A stretch of DNA of 64,000 nt from Phylloscopus collybita (GCA_027886175.1 JAJNNQ010000129.1:186001-250000); one strand, 5' to 3'; positions 45,041 through 60,300 are shown, counted from the stretch's first letter. Notes: generated by a model not told the origin, from the letters alone. Numbers and translations are program-made.

Positions 45041-48000
45041 AATTCCACTAAAATTCTATACAAATGAGGATGTCTCCCAGGTGCAATCTACCACCAGATG
45101 GAAGTTTGTCTGCCCCTGTAGAGCCAAAGGCTTCCTACAAATTGACATCAGGAACCTGGGGCGGAGACTTTGGTTTCCCATTGAAAAGGACCACCGTTCC
45201 TGTCTAATGCTGTCTGCCTGCCACTGGGCTTATGCCTACTAAAATTACATACAAATGAGGATATCTCCCAGATGCAATATGCCACCAGTTGGAAGTTTGT
45301 CTCGTCTTGTAGTGCCAGAGGCCTCCTAGAAAATGACATCAGGAACCTGGGGTGGAGACTTTGGTTTCCCATGGAAATGGGCCACTATTCATGTCTAATT
45401 CTGTCTGCCTGCCGCTGGGATTCTGCCTACTAAAATTCCTCTAAAATTCCATACAAATGCGAATATCTCCCAGGTGCAAACTAACACCAGATGGAAGTTT
45501 CTCTGCCCTTATGTTTCCAAAGGCCTCCTACAAAATGCCATCAGAAACCTAGGGTGGAGACTTTGGTTTCCCATGGAAAAGGGCCACCGTTCCTGTCTAA
45601 TGCTGTCTGCCTGGCACTGTGGTTATGACTGCTGAAGGTCCATACAAATGAGGATATCACCCAGGAGCAATCTACCACCAGGTGGAAGTTTGTCTACCCT
45701 TGTACTGCCGAAGGCCTCCTAGTAACGGACATCAGGAACGTGGGGTGGAGACTTTGGTTTCCCATAAAAATGGGCCACCGTTCGTGTCTAAAGCTGTCTG
45801 CCTGCCACTGGGGATCTTCGTAATAAAATTCCAATAAAATTCCAGAGAAATGAGGATATCTCCCAGGTGCAATCTACCACCAGATGGAAGTTTTTCTGCC
45901 CTTGTAGTTCCAAACGCCTTCTATAAATTGACATCAGGAACGTGGGGTGGAGACTTTGTTTTCCCATGGAAATGGGCCACCGTTTGTGTCTAATGCTATG
46001 TGACTGCCACTGGGATTATGCCTAGTAAAATCCCGTAAAAATGAGGATATCTCCCAGATAGAGTCTACCACCAGATGAAAGTTTGTCTGCCCTTGTAATG
46101 CCAAAGGCCTCCTACAAACTGACATCAGGATTCTGGAAAGGAGGTTTTGGTTTCCCATGGAAAAGGGGCACCCTTGTTGTTTAATGCTGTCTCCTTGCCA
46201 CTGGGCTTATGACTACTGAAATTACATACAAATGAGGATATCTCCCTAACAAAATTTCCCACCAGATGGAAGTTTGTCTGCCCTTTTAATGCCAAAGGCC
46301 TACTAAAAACTGACATCAGGAGCCTGGTTGGAGACTTTGTTTTCCCATGGAAAAGGGCCACCGTTCCTCTCTAATGCTGTCTGCCTGCCACTGGGCTTCT
46401 ACCTGATGAAATTCCATAAAAATGAGGATATCTCAACGATGCAATCAACCACCAGACGGAAGTTTGTCTGCCCTTGTAGTGCCAAAGGCCTCCTAGAAAC
46501 GGACATCAGGAACGAGGGGTGGAGACTTTGGTTTTCCATCAAATGGGCCATTTTTCTTGTCTAATGCTGTCTGCCTGCCACGGGGTTTCTTCCTACTAAA
46601 ATTCCACTAAAACTCCATAAAAATGAGGATATCTCCCAGGTGCAATCTACAACCAGATGGAAGTTTCTCTGCCCTTATATTGGAAAACGTCTCGTACAAA
46701 GTGACATCAGCAACATGAGGTGGAGATTTTGGTTTCCCATGGAAAAGGGCCACTGTTCGTGTGTAATGCTGTCTGCCAGATACTGGGCTTATGCCTACTA
46801 AAATTCCACTAAAATTCCATACAAATGAGGATACCTCCCAGGTGCAATCTACCACCAGATGGAAGTTTGTCTGCCCTTGTAGTGTTAAAGGCTTCCTACA
46901 AATTAACATCAGGAACCTGGGGCGTAGACTTTGGTTTCCCATGGAAAAGGGCCACCGTTCGTGTCTAATGCTGTCTGCCTGGCACTGTGGTTATGACTGC
47001 TGCAGTTCCATACAAATGCTGATAAGTCCCAGGTGCAATCTACCACCAGGTGGAAGTTTGTCTGCCCTTGTAATGCAACGGCCTCCTACAAACTGACATC
47101 AGGAACCTGGAGAGGACGCTTTGGTTTCCCATGGAAAAGGGCCACCCTTGGTGTTTAATGCTGTCTCCTTGCCACTGACTTATGACTACTGAAATTACAT
47201 ACAAATGAGGATATCTCCCAGACGCAATATGCCACCAGATGGAAATTTGTCTGCTCTTGCAGTGCCAAAGGCCTCCTTCAAACTGACATTCGGAACCTCA
47301 CCTGGAGACTTTGGTTTCCTATAGAAAAGGCCCACCATTCATGTTTAATGCTGTCTGTCTGCCATTGGGCTTCTGAGTACTAAAATACCACTAAAATTCC
47401 ATAAAAATGAGGATATCTCCCAGGTGCAATCTACCACCAGGTGGAAGTTTGTCAGCCCTTGCAGTGCCAAAAGCCTCCTAAAAACTGACATCAGGAACAT
47501 AGGATGGATAATTTGTTTTTCCATGGAAAGGGGCCACTGTTCGTGTCTAATGCTGTCTGCCTGCCAGTGGGCAGAAGCCTACCAAAATTCCCTACAAATG
47601 AGGATATCTCCCAAATGCAATTTCCCACCAGATGGAAGTTTGTCTGCCCTTTTTATGCCAAAGGCCTCCTACAAACTGACATCAGGAGCCTGGGTTGGAG
47701 ACTTTGTTTTCCCATGGAAAAGGGCCACCGTTCGTGTCTAATGCTGTCTGCCTGCCACTGGGCTTCTACCTGCTGAAGTTCCATACAAATGAGGATATCT
47801 CCCCGATGCAATCAATCACCAGACGGAAGTTTGTCTACCTTTGTAGTGTCAAAGGCCTCCTAGAAACGGACATCAGGAACGTGGGGTGGAGACTTTGGTT
47901 TCCCATAAAAATGGGCCATTGTTCGTGTCTAATGCTGTCTGCCTGCCACTGTGCTTCTTCCTACTAAAATTCCACTAAAACTCCATAGAAATGAGGATAT

Positions 48001-49931
48001 CTCCCAGGTGCAATCTACAACCAGATGGAAGTTTCTCTGCCCTTATATTGGAAAACGCCTGCTACAAAGTGACATCAGCAACATGGGGTGGAGATTTTGG
48101 TTTCCCATGGAAAAGGGCCACTGTTCGTGTCTAATGCTGTCTGCCTGCCACTGGAGTTATGCCTACTGAAATTCCTCACAAATGAGGATATTTCCCAGAT
48201 GGAATCTCCCACCAGTTGGAAGTTTGTTTGCCCTTCTAGTGCCAAAGGCCTCCTAAAAACTGACATCAGGAACCTGGGGTGGAGACTTTGGTTTCTCATG
48301 GAAATGGGCCACCGTTCGTGTCTAATAATGTCTGTCGGCCATTGGGCTTCTACCTACGAAAATTCCGCTGAAATTCCATACAAATGAAGACATCTCCCGG
48401 GTGCAGTCTACCGCCAGATATAAGTTTTTCTGCCCTTGTATTTCCAAAGGCCTTCTACAAACTGACATGAGGAGCCTGGAGTGGACACTTTGGTTTCCCA
48501 TGGATATGGGCCAGCGTTCGTGTGTAAAGCAGTCTGCCTGCTGCTGGATTTCTGCCTACTTTAATACCACTGAAATTCCATAAAAATGAGGATATCTCCC
48601 AGGTGCAATCTACCACCAGATGGAAGTTTTTCTGCCCTTGTACTTCCAAAGGCCTCTTACAAACTAATATCAGGAACGTGGGGTAGAGACTTCGGTTTCC
48701 CATGGAAAAGGACCACCGTTTGTGTCTAATGCTGTCTTGCTGCCACTGGGGTTATGCCTGCTGAAATTCCTCACAAATGAGGATATCTCCCGCACGGAAT
48801 CTACCACCAGATGGAAGTTTGTCTGCCCCTGAAGAGCCAAAGGCTTCCTACAAATTGACATCAAGAACCTGAGGCGGAGACTTTGGTTTCCCATGGAAAA
48901 ATGGCCAACTTTCGCGTCTAATACTGTCTGCCTGCCACTGGGCTTATGGCTATTAAAATTACATACAAATGAGGATATCTCCTAGATGCAATGTGCCACC
49001 AATAGGAACTTTTTCTCCTCCTGTAGTGCCAGAGGCCTCCTAGAAAATGACATGAGGAACCTGGGGTGGAGACTTTGGTTTCCCATGGAAATGAGCCACA
49101 ATTCATGTCTAATTCTGTCTACCTGCAGCTGGGATTCTGTCTACTAATATTCCACTAAAATTTCATACAAATGAGTATATCTCCCAGGTGCAATCTAACA
49201 CCAGATGGAAGATTCTCTGCCCTTATGTTTCCAAAGGCCTCCTACAAACTGCCATCAGGAACCTGGGGTGGAGACTTTGCTTTCCCATGGAAAAGGACCA
49301 CCGTTCCTGTCTAATGCTGTCTGCCTGGCACTGTGGTGATGACTGCTGAAGTTCCATACAAATGAGGATATCTCCCAGGTGTAATCTACCACTGGGTGGA
49401 AGTTTTCCTGCCCCCGTAGTGCCAAAGGCCACCTAAAAACTGACATCCCGAACGGGGGGTGGAGACTTTTGTTTCCCAAAGAAATGCCCACCGTTCGTGT
49501 CTAATGCTGTCTGGCAGCCACTGGCCTTATGCCTACTAAAATTCCACTAAAATTCTATAGAAATGAGGTTATCTCCCAGGTGCAATCTACCACCAGATGG
49601 AAGTTTGCCTGCCCTTGTATTTCCAAAGGCCTCCTACAAACTGACATCAGGAACGTGAGGTGGAGACTTTGGTTTCCCATGGAAAAAGTCCATTGTTCGT
49701 GTCTAATGCTGTCTGCCTGCCACTGGGCTTCTGCCTGCTGAAATTCCATACAAATGAGGGTATCTCCTCGATTCAATCAAACACAAGACGGAACTTTGTC
49801 TGCCCTTGTAGTGCCAAAGGCCTCCTACAAAATGACACCCGGAACCCGAAGTGGAGACTTTGTTTTTCCATGGAAAGAGGCCACCGTTCGTGTCTAATGC
49901 TGTCTGCCTGCCACTGGGTTTCTTCCTACTA
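45041..49931. repeat. HOR-II block P, copy B1
   Basis: Recurs at 49,932 with a 4,892 bp offset. Whole stretches such as 46,607-46,942 and 51,499-51,834 look identical. It is followed directly by another P without Q, so the order P-Q-P-P-Q is broken here. Confidence 0.92.
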
Positions 49932-52900
49932 AAATTCCACTAAAAATCCATACAAATGAGGATGTCTCCCATGTGCAATCTACCACCAGATGGAAGTTTG
50001 TCTGCCCCTGTAGAGCCAAAGGCTTCCTACAAATTGACATCAGGAACCTGGGGCGGAGACTTTGGTTTCCCATTGAAAAGGACCACCGTTCCTGTCTAAT
50101 GCTGTCTGCCTGCCACTGGGCTTATGCCTACTAAAATTACATACAAATGAGGATATCTCCCAGATGCAATATGCCACCAGTTGGAAGTTTGTCTCGTCTT
50201 GTAGTGCCAGAGGCCTCCTAGAAAATGACATCAGGAACCTGGGGTGGAGACTTTGGTTTCCCATGGAAATGGGACACTATTCATGTCTAATTCTGTCTGC
50301 CTGCCGCTGGGATTCTGCCTACTAAAATTCCTCTAAAATTCCATACAAATGCGAATATCTCCCAGGTGCAAACTAACACCAGATGGAAGTTTCTCTGCCC
50401 TTATGTTTCCAAAGGCCTCCTACAAAATGCCATCAGAAACCTAGGGTGGAGACTTTGGTTTCCCATGGAAAAGGGCCACCGTTCCTGTCTAATGCTGTCT
50501 GCCTGGCACTGTGGTTATGACTGCTGAAGGTCCATACAAATGAGGATATCACCCAGGAGCAATCTACCACCAGGTGGAAGTTTGTCTACCCTTGTACTGC
50601 CGAAGGCCTCCTAGTAACGGACATCAGGAACGTGGGGTGGAGACTTTGGTTTCCCATAAAAATGGGCCACCGTTCGTGTCTAAAGCTGTCTGCCTGCCAC
50701 TGGGGATCTTCGTAATAAAATTCCAATAAAATTCCAGAGAAATGAGGATATCTCCCAGGTGCAATCTACCACCAGATGGAAGTTTTTCTGCCCTTGTAGT
50801 TCCAAACGCCTTCTATAAATTGACATCAGGAACGTGGGGTGGAGACTTTGTTTTCCCATGGAAATGGGCCACCGTTTGTGTCTAATGCTATGTGACTGCC
50901 ACTGGGATTATGCCTAGTAAAATCCCGTAAAAATGAGGATATCTCCCAGATAGAGTCTACCACCAGATGAAAGTTTGTCTGCCCTTGTAATGCCAAAGGC
51001 CTCCTACAAACTGACATCAGGATTCTGGAAAGGAGGTTTTGGTTTCCCATGGAAAAGGGGCACCCTTGTTGTTTAATGCTGTCTCCTTGCCACTGGGCTT
51101 ATGACTACTGAAATTACATACAAATGAGGATATCTCCCTAACAAAATTTCCCACCAGATGGAAGTTTGTCTGCCCTTTTAATGCCAAAGGCCTACTAAAA
51201 ACTGACATCAGGAGCCTGGTTGGAGACTTTGTTTTCCCATGGAAAAGGGCCACCGTTCCTCTCTAATGCTGTCTGCCTGCCACTGGGCTTCTACCTGATG
51301 AAATTCCATAAAAATGAGGATATCTCAACGATGCAATCAACCACCAGACGGAAGTTTGTCTGCCCTTGTAGTGCCAAAGGCCTCCTAGAAACGGACATCA
51401 GGAACGAGGGGTGGAGACTTTGGTTTTCCATCAAATGGGCCATTTTTCTTGTCTAATGCTGTCTGCCTGCCACGGGGTTTCTTCCTACTAAAATTCCACT
51501 AAAACTCCATAAAAATGAGGATATCTCCCAGGTGCAATCTACAACCAGATGGAAGTTTCTCTGCCCTTATATTGGAAAACGTCTCGTACAAAGTGACATC
51601 AGCAACATGAGGTGGAGATTTTGGTTTCCCATGGAAAAGGGCCACTGTTCGTGTGTAATGCTGTCTGCCAGATACTGGGCTTATGCCTACTAAAATTCCA
51701 CTAAAATTCCATACAAATGAGGATACCTCCCAGGTGCAATCTACCACCAGATGGAAGTTTGTCTGCCCTTGTAGTGTTAAAGGCTTCCTACAAATTAACA
51801 TCAGGAACCTGGGGCGTAGACTTTGGTTTCCCATGGAAAAGGGCCACCGTTCGTGTCTAATGCTGTCTGCCTGGCACTGTGGTTATGACTGCTGCAGTTC
51901 CATACAAATGCTGATAAGTCCCAGGTGCAATCTACCACCAGGTGGAAGTTTGTCTGCCCTTGTAATGCAACGGCCTCCTACAAACTGACATCAGGAACCT
52001 GGAGAGGACGCTTTGGTTTCCCATGGAAAAGGGCCACCCTTGGTGTTTAATGCTGTCTCCTTGCCACTGACTTATGACTACTGAAATTACATACAAATGA
52101 GGATATCTCCCAGACGCAATATGCCACCAGATGGAAATTTGTCTGCTCTTGCAGTGCCAAAGGCCTCCTTCAAACTGACATTCGGAACCTCACCTGGAGA
52201 CTTTGGTTTCCTATAGAAAAGGCCCACCATTCATGTTTAATGCTGTCTGTCTGCCATTGGGCTTCTGAGTACTAAAATACCACTAAAATTCCATAAAAAT
52301 GAGGATATCTCCCAGGTGCAATCTACCACCAGGTGGAAGTTTGTCAGCCCTTGCAGTGCCAAAAGCCTCCTAAAAACTGACATCAGGAACATAGGATGGA
52401 TAATTTGTTTTTCCATGGAAAGGGGCCACTGTTCGTGTCTAATGCTGTCTGCCTGCCAGTGGGCAGAAGCCTACCAAAATTCCCTACAAATGAGGATATC
52501 TCCCAAATGCAATTTCCCACCAGATGGAAGTTTGTCTGCCCTTTTTATGCCAAAGGCCTCCTACAAACTGACATCAGGAGCCTGGGTTGGAGACTTTGTT
52601 TTCCCATGGAAAAGGGCCACCGTTCGTGTCTAATGCTGTCTGCCTGCCACTGGGCTTCTACCTGCTGAAGTTCCATACAAATGAGGATATCTCCCCGATG
52701 CAATCAATCACCAGACGGAAGTTTGTCTACCTTTGTAGTGTCAAAGGCCTCCTAGAAACGGACATCAGGAACGTGGGGTGGAGACTTTGGTTTCCCATAA
52801 AAATGGGCCATTGTTCGTGTCTAATGCTGTCTGCCTGCCACTGTGCTTCTTCCTACTAAAATTCCACTAAAACTCCATAGAAATGAGGATATCTCCCAGG

Positions 52901-54816
52901 TGCAATCTACAACCAGATGGAAGTTTCTCTGCCCTTATATTGGAAAACGCCTGCTACAAAGTGACATCAGCAACATGGGGTGGAGATTTTGGTTTCCCAT
53001 GGAAAAGGGCCACTGTTCGTGTCTAATGCTGTCTGCCTGCCACTGGAGTTATGCCTACTGAAATTCCTCACAAATGAGGATATTTCCCAGATGGAATCTC
53101 CCACCAGTTGGAAGTTTGTTTGCCCTTCTAGTGCCAAAGGCCTCCTAAAAACTGACATCAGGAACCTGGGGTGGAGACTTTGGTTTCTCATGGAAATGGG
53201 CCACCGTTCGTGTCTAATAATGTCTGTCGGCCATTGGGCTTCTACCTACGAAAATTCCGCTGAAATTCCATACAAATGAAGACATCTCCCGGGTGCAGTC
53301 TACCGCCAGATATAAGTTTTTCTGCCCTTGTATTTCCAAAGGCCTTCTACAAACTGACATGAGGAGCCTGGAGTGGACACTTTGGTTTCCCATGGATATG
53401 GGCCAGCGTTCGTGTGTAAAGCAGTCTGCCTGCTGCTGGATTTCTGCCTACTTTAATACCACTGAAATTCCATAAAAATGAGGATATCTCCCAGGTGCAA
53501 TCTACCACCAGATGGAAGTTTTTCTGCCCTTGTACTTCCAAAGGCCTCTTACAAACTAATATCAGGAACGTGGGGTAGAGACTTCGGTTTCCCATGGAAA
53601 AGGACCACCGTTTGTGTCTAATGCTGTCTTGCTGCCACTGGGGTTATGCCTGCTGAAATTCCTCACAAATGAGGATATCTCCCGCACGGAATCTACCACC
53701 AGATGGAAGTTTGTCTGCCCCTGAAGAGCCAAAGGCTTCCTACAAATTGACATCAAGAACCTGAGGCGGAGACTTTGGTTTCCCATGGAAAAATGGCCAA
53801 CTTTCGCGTCTAATACTGTCTGCCTGCCACTGGGCTTATGGCTATTAAAATTACATACAAATGAGGATATCTCCTAGATGCAATGTGCCACCAATAGGAA
53901 CTTTTTCTCCTCCTGTAGTGCCAGAGGCCTCCTAGAAAATGACATGAGGAACCTGGGGTGGAGACTTTGGTTTCCCATGGAAATGAGCCACAATTCATGT
54001 CTAATTCTGTCTACCTGCAGCTGGGATTCTGTCTACTAATATTCCACTAAAATTTCATACAAATGAGTATATCTCCCAGGTGCAATCTAACACCAGATGG
54101 AAGATTCTCTTCCCTTGTGTTTCCAAAGGCCTCCTACAAACTGCCATCAGGAACCTGGGGTGGAGACTTTGCTTTCCCATGGAAAAGGACCACCGTTCCT
54201 GTCTAATGCTGTCTGCCTGGCACTGTGGTTATGACTGCTGAAGTTCCATACAAATGAGGATATCTCCCAGGTGTAATCTACCACTGGGTGGAAGTTTTTC
54301 TGCCCCCGTAGTGCCAAAGGCCACCTAAAAACTGACATCCCGAACGGGGGGGTGGAGACTTTTGTTTCCCAAAGAAATGCCCACCGTTCGTGTCTAATGC
54401 TGTCTGGCAGCCACTGGCCTTATGCCTACTAAAATTCCACTAAAATTCTATAGAAATGAGGTTATCTCCCAGGTGCAATCTACCACCAGATGGAAGTTTG
54501 CCTGCCCTTGTATTTCCAAAGGCCTCCTACAAACTGACATCAGGAACGTGAGGTGGAGACTTTGGTTTCCCATGGAAAAAGTCCATTGTTCGTGTCTAAT
54601 GCTGTCTGCCTGCCACTGGGCTTCTGCCTGCTGAAATTCCATACAAATGAGGGTATCTCCTCGATTCAATCAAACACAAGACGGAACTTTGTCTGCCCTT
54701 GTAGTGCCAAAGGCCTCCTACAAAATGACACCCGGAACCCGAAGTGGAGACTTTGTTTTTCCATGGAAAGAGGCCACCGTTCGTGTCTAATGCTGTCTGC
54801 CTGCCACTGGGTTTCT
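49932..54816. repeat. HOR-II block P, copy B2
   Basis: Near-identical to B1, with the offset moving from 4,892 to 4,893 late in the block (an extra G in GGGGGGGTGG near 54,347). Followed by Q at 54,817 as in copy A. Confidence 0.92.
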
Positions 54817-57373
54817 TCCTACTAAAATTCCACTAAAATTCCATAGAAATGAGGATATCTCCCAGGTGCAATCTACAACCAGATGGAAGTTTTTCTGCCC
54901 TTATATTGGAAAACGCCTCCTACAATGAGACATCAGCAACGTGGGGTGGAGATTTTGGTTTCCCATGGAAATGGGCCACTCTTCGTGTCCAATGCTGTCT
55001 GCGTGCCACTTGGCTTCTGCCTTCTGAAATCCCATACAAATGAGCATATCTCGCCGATGCAATCAACCACCATATGGAAGTTTGTCTGCCCTTTTAATGC
55101 CAAAGGCCTCCTACAAACTGACATGAGGAGCCTGGGTTGGAGACTTTGGTTTCCCATGGATATTGGCCAGCGTTCGTGTGTAATGCTGTCTGCCTGCCGC
55201 TGGACTTCTGCCTACTAAAATACCACTAAAATTCCATACAAATGGCGATATCTCCCAGGTCCAATCTACCACCAGATGGAAATTTTTCTGCCCTTGTAGT
55301 TCCATTCGCCTCTCAATGACTGACATCAGGAACATGGGATGGAGACTTTGGTTTCCCATGGAAAAGGGCACCGTTCGTGTCTAATACTATCTGCCTGCCA
55401 CTGGGGTTATGCCTTCTGAAATTCCTCACAAATGAGGATATCTCCCAGGTGCAATCTACCACCAGATGGAAGTTTGTCTGCCCTTGTAGTTCCAAAGCCC
55501 TCCTACAAACTGACATCAGGAACGTGAGGTGGAGACTTTGGTTTCCGATGGAAAAGGTCCATTGTTCGTGTCTAATGCTGTCTGCCTGCCACTGGGCATA
55601 TGCCTACTAAAATTCCACTAAAATTCTATACAAATGAGGATATCTCCCAGGTGCAATCTACCACCAGATAGAAGTTTGTCTGCCCTTGTAATTCCAAAGG
55701 CCTCCTACAAATTGTCATCAGGAACCTGGGGCGGAGACTTTGGTTTCCCCTGGAAAAGGGCCACCGTTCGTGTCTAATGCTGTCTGCTTGCCACTGGGCT
55801 TATGGGTACTAAAATTACATACAAATGAGGATATCTCCCAGATGCAATATGCCACCAATTGGAAGTTTGTCCCCTCTTGTAGTGCCAGAGGCCTCCTAGA
55901 AAATGACATCAGGATCATGGGTTGGAGACTTTGGTTTCCTATGGAAATGGGCCACTATTCATGTCTAATTCTGTCTACATGCTGCTGGGATTCTGCCTAC
56001 TAAAATTCCACTAAAATTCCATAAAAATGAGTATATCTCCCAGCTACAACCTAACACCAGATGGAAGTTTCTCTGCCCTTGTATTTCCAAAGGCCTCCTA
56101 CAAACTGCCATCAGGAACCTAGGGTGGAGACTTTGGTTTCCCATGGAAACGGTCCATTGTGCGTGTCTAATGCTGTCTGCCTGCCACTGGGCTTCTGCCT
56201 GCTGAAATTCCATACAAATGAGGATATCTCCTCGATGGAATCAACCACCAGATGGAACTTTGTCTGCTCTTGTAGTGCCAAAGGCCTCCTACAAACTCAC
56301 ATCAGGAACCTGGAGTGGAGACTTTGGTTTCCCATGGAAATGGGCCAGCGTTCGTGTCTAATGACTTGCGTCTGCCACTAGGCTTCTTCCTATTAAAATC
56401 CCACTAAAATTCCATACAAATGAGGATGTCTCCCAGGTGCAATCTACCACCAGATGGAAGTTTGTCTGCCTCTGTAGTGCCAAATGCCTCCTAAAAACTG
56501 ACGTCAGGAACGTGGGGTGGAGACTTTGGTTTCCCATGGAAAAGGGGCACCGTTCGTGTCTAATGCTGTCTGCCTGTCACTGGTGTTATGCCTGCTGAAA
56601 TACCTCACAAATGAGGATATCTCCCAGATGCAATATGCCAGCAGTTGGAAGTTTGTCTCCTCCTGTAGTGCCAGAGGTCTCCTAAAAACTGACATCAGGA
56701 ACGTGGGGTGGAGACTTTGTTTTTCCATGGATAGTGGCCACCGTTCGTGTCTAATGCTGTCTGCCTGCCAGTGGGCATATGCCTACCAAAGTTCCATACA
56801 TATGAGGATATCTCCCAAATGCAATTTCCCACCAGATGAAAGTTTGTCTGCCCTTTTAATGCCAAAGGCCTCCTACAAACTGACTTGAGGAGCCTGGGTT
56901 GGAGACTTTGGTTTCCCATGGATATTGGCCAGCGTTCGTGTGTAATGCTGTCTGCCTGCCTCTGGACTTCTGCCTACTAAAATTCCTCTAAAATTCTATA
57001 CAAATGAGGATATCTCCCAGGTGCAATCTACCACCAGATGGAAGTTTGTCTGCCCTTGTAGTTCCAAAGGCCTCCTACAAACTGACATCAGGAACGTGAG
57101 CTGGAGACTTTGGTTTCCAATGGAAAAGGTCCATTGTTCATGTCTAATGCTGTCTGCGTGCCACTGGGCTTCTGCCTGCTGAAATTCCATACAAATGAGG
57201 ATATCTCCTCGATGCAATCAACCACCAGACGGAACTTTGTCTGCCCTTCTAGTGCCAAACGCCTCCTTCAAACTGACATCAGGATCCTGGATTGGAAACT
57301 TTGGTTTCCCATGGAAATGGGCCAGCGTTCGTGTCTAATGATGTGTGCCTGCCACGAGGCTTCTGCCTATTAA
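54817..57373. repeat. HOR-II block Q, copy B
   Basis: Second Q copy. After it, 57,374 to about 57,540 matches the first monomer of P (45,041 onward) and then diverges at CTGGCACTGTGGTTATGAC, marking the right limit of HOR-II. Confidence 0.88.
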
Positions 57374-60300
57374 AATTCCACTAAAATTCCATACAAATAA
57401 GGATGTCTCCCATGTGCAATCTACCACCAGATGGAAGTTTGTCTGCCCCTGTACAGCCAAAGGCTTCCTACAAATTGACATCAGGAACCTAGGGCGGAGA
57501 CTTTGGTTTCCCATTGAAAAGGACCACCGTTCCTGTCTAATGCTGTCTGCCTGGCACTGTGGTTATGACTGCTGAAGTTCAATACAAATGAGGATATCTC
57601 CCAGGTGCAATCTACCACCAGGTGGAAGTTTGTTTGCCCTCCTTGTGCCAAAGGCCTCGTAAAAACTGACATCAGGAACATGAGGTGGAGACTTTGGTTT
57701 CCCAAGGTAATGGGCCACCGTTTGCGGCTAATGCTGCCTGCCAGCCACTGGGCTTATGCCTACTAAAATTCCACTAAAATTCTACACAAATGAGGATATC
57801 TCCCAGGTGCAATCTATAACCAGATGGAAGTTTGTCTGCCCTTGTAGTTCCAAACGCCTCCTAAAAACTGAAATCAGGAACGTGGGTTGGAGACTTTCTT
57901 CTCCCATGGAAATGGGCCACCGTTTGTGTCTAATGCTATGTGCCTGCCACTGGGCTTCTTCCTACTAAAATTCCACTAAAATTCCATAGAAATGAGGATA
58001 TCTCCCATGTGCAATCTACCACCAGATGGAAGTTTCTCTGCCCTTATATTGGAAAACGCCTCCTACAAAGTGACATCAGCAACGTGCGGTGGAGGTTTTG
58101 GTTTCCCATGGAAAAGGTCCATTGTTCGTGTCTAATGCTGTCTGCCTGTCACTGGGGTTATGCCTGCTGAAATTCCTCACAAATGAAGATATCTCCCAGA
58201 TTCAATATGCCAGCAGTTGGAAGTTTGTCTCCACTTGTAGTGCCAGAGGCCTCCTAAAAACCGACATCAGGAACGTGGGTTGGAGACTTTTTTTTTTCTA
58301 TGGAAAGAGGCCACCGTTCGTGTCTAATGCTGTCTGCCTGCCAGTGGGCATAAGCCTACCAAAGTTCCATACATATGAGGATATCTCCCAAATGCAATTT
58401 CCCACCAGATGGAAGTTTGTCTGCCCTTGCAGTTCCAAACGCCTCCTAAAAACTGAAATCAGGAACGTGGGTTGGAGACTTTCTTCTCCCATGGAAATGG
58501 GCCAGCGTTCGTGTCTAATGATGTGTGCCTGCCACTAGGCTTCTGCCTATTAAAATTCCACTAAAATTCCATACAAATGAGGATGTCTCCCAGGTGCAAT
58601 CTACCACCAGATGGAAGATTGTGTGCCAATTTAGAGCCAAAAGCTTCTTACAAACTGACATCAGGAACGTGCGGTGGAGACTTTGGTTTCCCATGGAAAT
58701 GGGCCACCGTTTGTGTATAATGCTATGTGCCTGCCACTGGGCTTATGCCTAGTAAAATCCCATACAAATGAGGATATCTCCCAGATGGAGTCTACCACCA
58801 GTTGAAAGTTTGTCTGCCCTTGTAATGCCAACGGCCTCCTACACATTGACATCAGGAATCTGGAAAGGACGCTTTGGTTTCCCATGGAAAAGGGCCACCC
58901 TTGGTGTTTAATGCTGTCTGCCTGCCAGTGGGCATATGCCTACTAAAATTCCCTACAAATGAGGATATCTCCCAAATGCAATTTCCCACCAGATGGAAGT
59001 TTGTCTGCCCGTTTAATGCCAAAGTCCTCCGACAACCTGACATCAGGAATGTGGGATGGAGACTTTGGTTTCCCTAGGAAACGGGCCACTGTTCCTGTCT
59101 AATTCTCTCTGCCTGCCACTGTGCTTCTTCCTACTAAAATTCCACTAAAACTCCATAGAAATGAGGATATCTCCCAGGTGCAATCTACAACCAGATGGAA
59201 GTTTCTCTGCCCTTATATTGGAAAACGCCTCCTACAAAGTGACATCAGCAACACGGGTTGGAGATTTTGGTTTCCCATGGAAAAGGGCCACTCTTTGTGT
59301 CTAATGCTGTCTACCTGTCACTGGGGTTATGCCTGTTGAAATTCCTCACAAATGAGGATATCTCCCCGGTGCAATCAACCACCAGATGGAAGTGTGTCTG
59401 CCCTTGTAGTGCCAAAAGCCTCCTTCAAACTGACATCAGGAACATAGTATGGATAATTTGTTTTTCCATGGAAAAGGGCCACCGTTCCTGTCTAATGCTG
59501 TCTGCCTGGCACTGTGGTTATGACTGCTGAAGTTCCTCACAAATGAGGATATCTCCCACACGGAATCTACCACCAGTTGGAAGTTTGTCTGCCCTTGTAG
59601 TGCCAATGGACTCCTAAAAACTGACATCAGGAACAAGGGGTGGAGACATTGTTTTCCCATGGAAATGGACCACCGTTCGTGTCTAATGCTGTCTGCCTGC
59701 CACTGGGGTTATGCCTACTAAAATTCCACTAAAATTCTATTTAAATGAGGATATCTCCCAGGTGCAATCAACCACCAGACGGAACTTTGTCGGCCCTTGT
59801 AGTGCCAAAGGCCTCCTACAAACTGACACCAGGAACCTGGAGTGGAAACTTTGGTTTCCATGGAAAAGGGCCACCGTTCTTCTCTGATGCTGTCTGCTGG
59901 CCACTCGGCTTCTGCATACTAAAATTCCAATAAAATTCCATACAAATAAGGATATCTCCATGATGGAATATACAACGAGATGGAATTTTGTAGACCTTGT
60001 AGTCCAAAGGCCTCCTGCAAACTGACATCAGGAACGTGGGGTGGTGACTTTGGTTTTCCAAGGAAAAGGTCCACCGTTCCTGTCTAATGCTGTCTGCCTG
60101 TCACATGGCTTATGGCTGCAAAAATTGCATACAAATGAGGATATCTCCCAGGTGCAATCTACCACCAGTTGGAAGTTTTTCTAGCCTTGTAGTGCCAAAG
60201 GCCTCCTACCAACTGACATCAGAAGACTGGGGTAGAGACCTTCGTGTCCCATGAAAAAGAGGCACCGTTTGTGTTTTATGCTCTCTGCCGATCATTTGGA

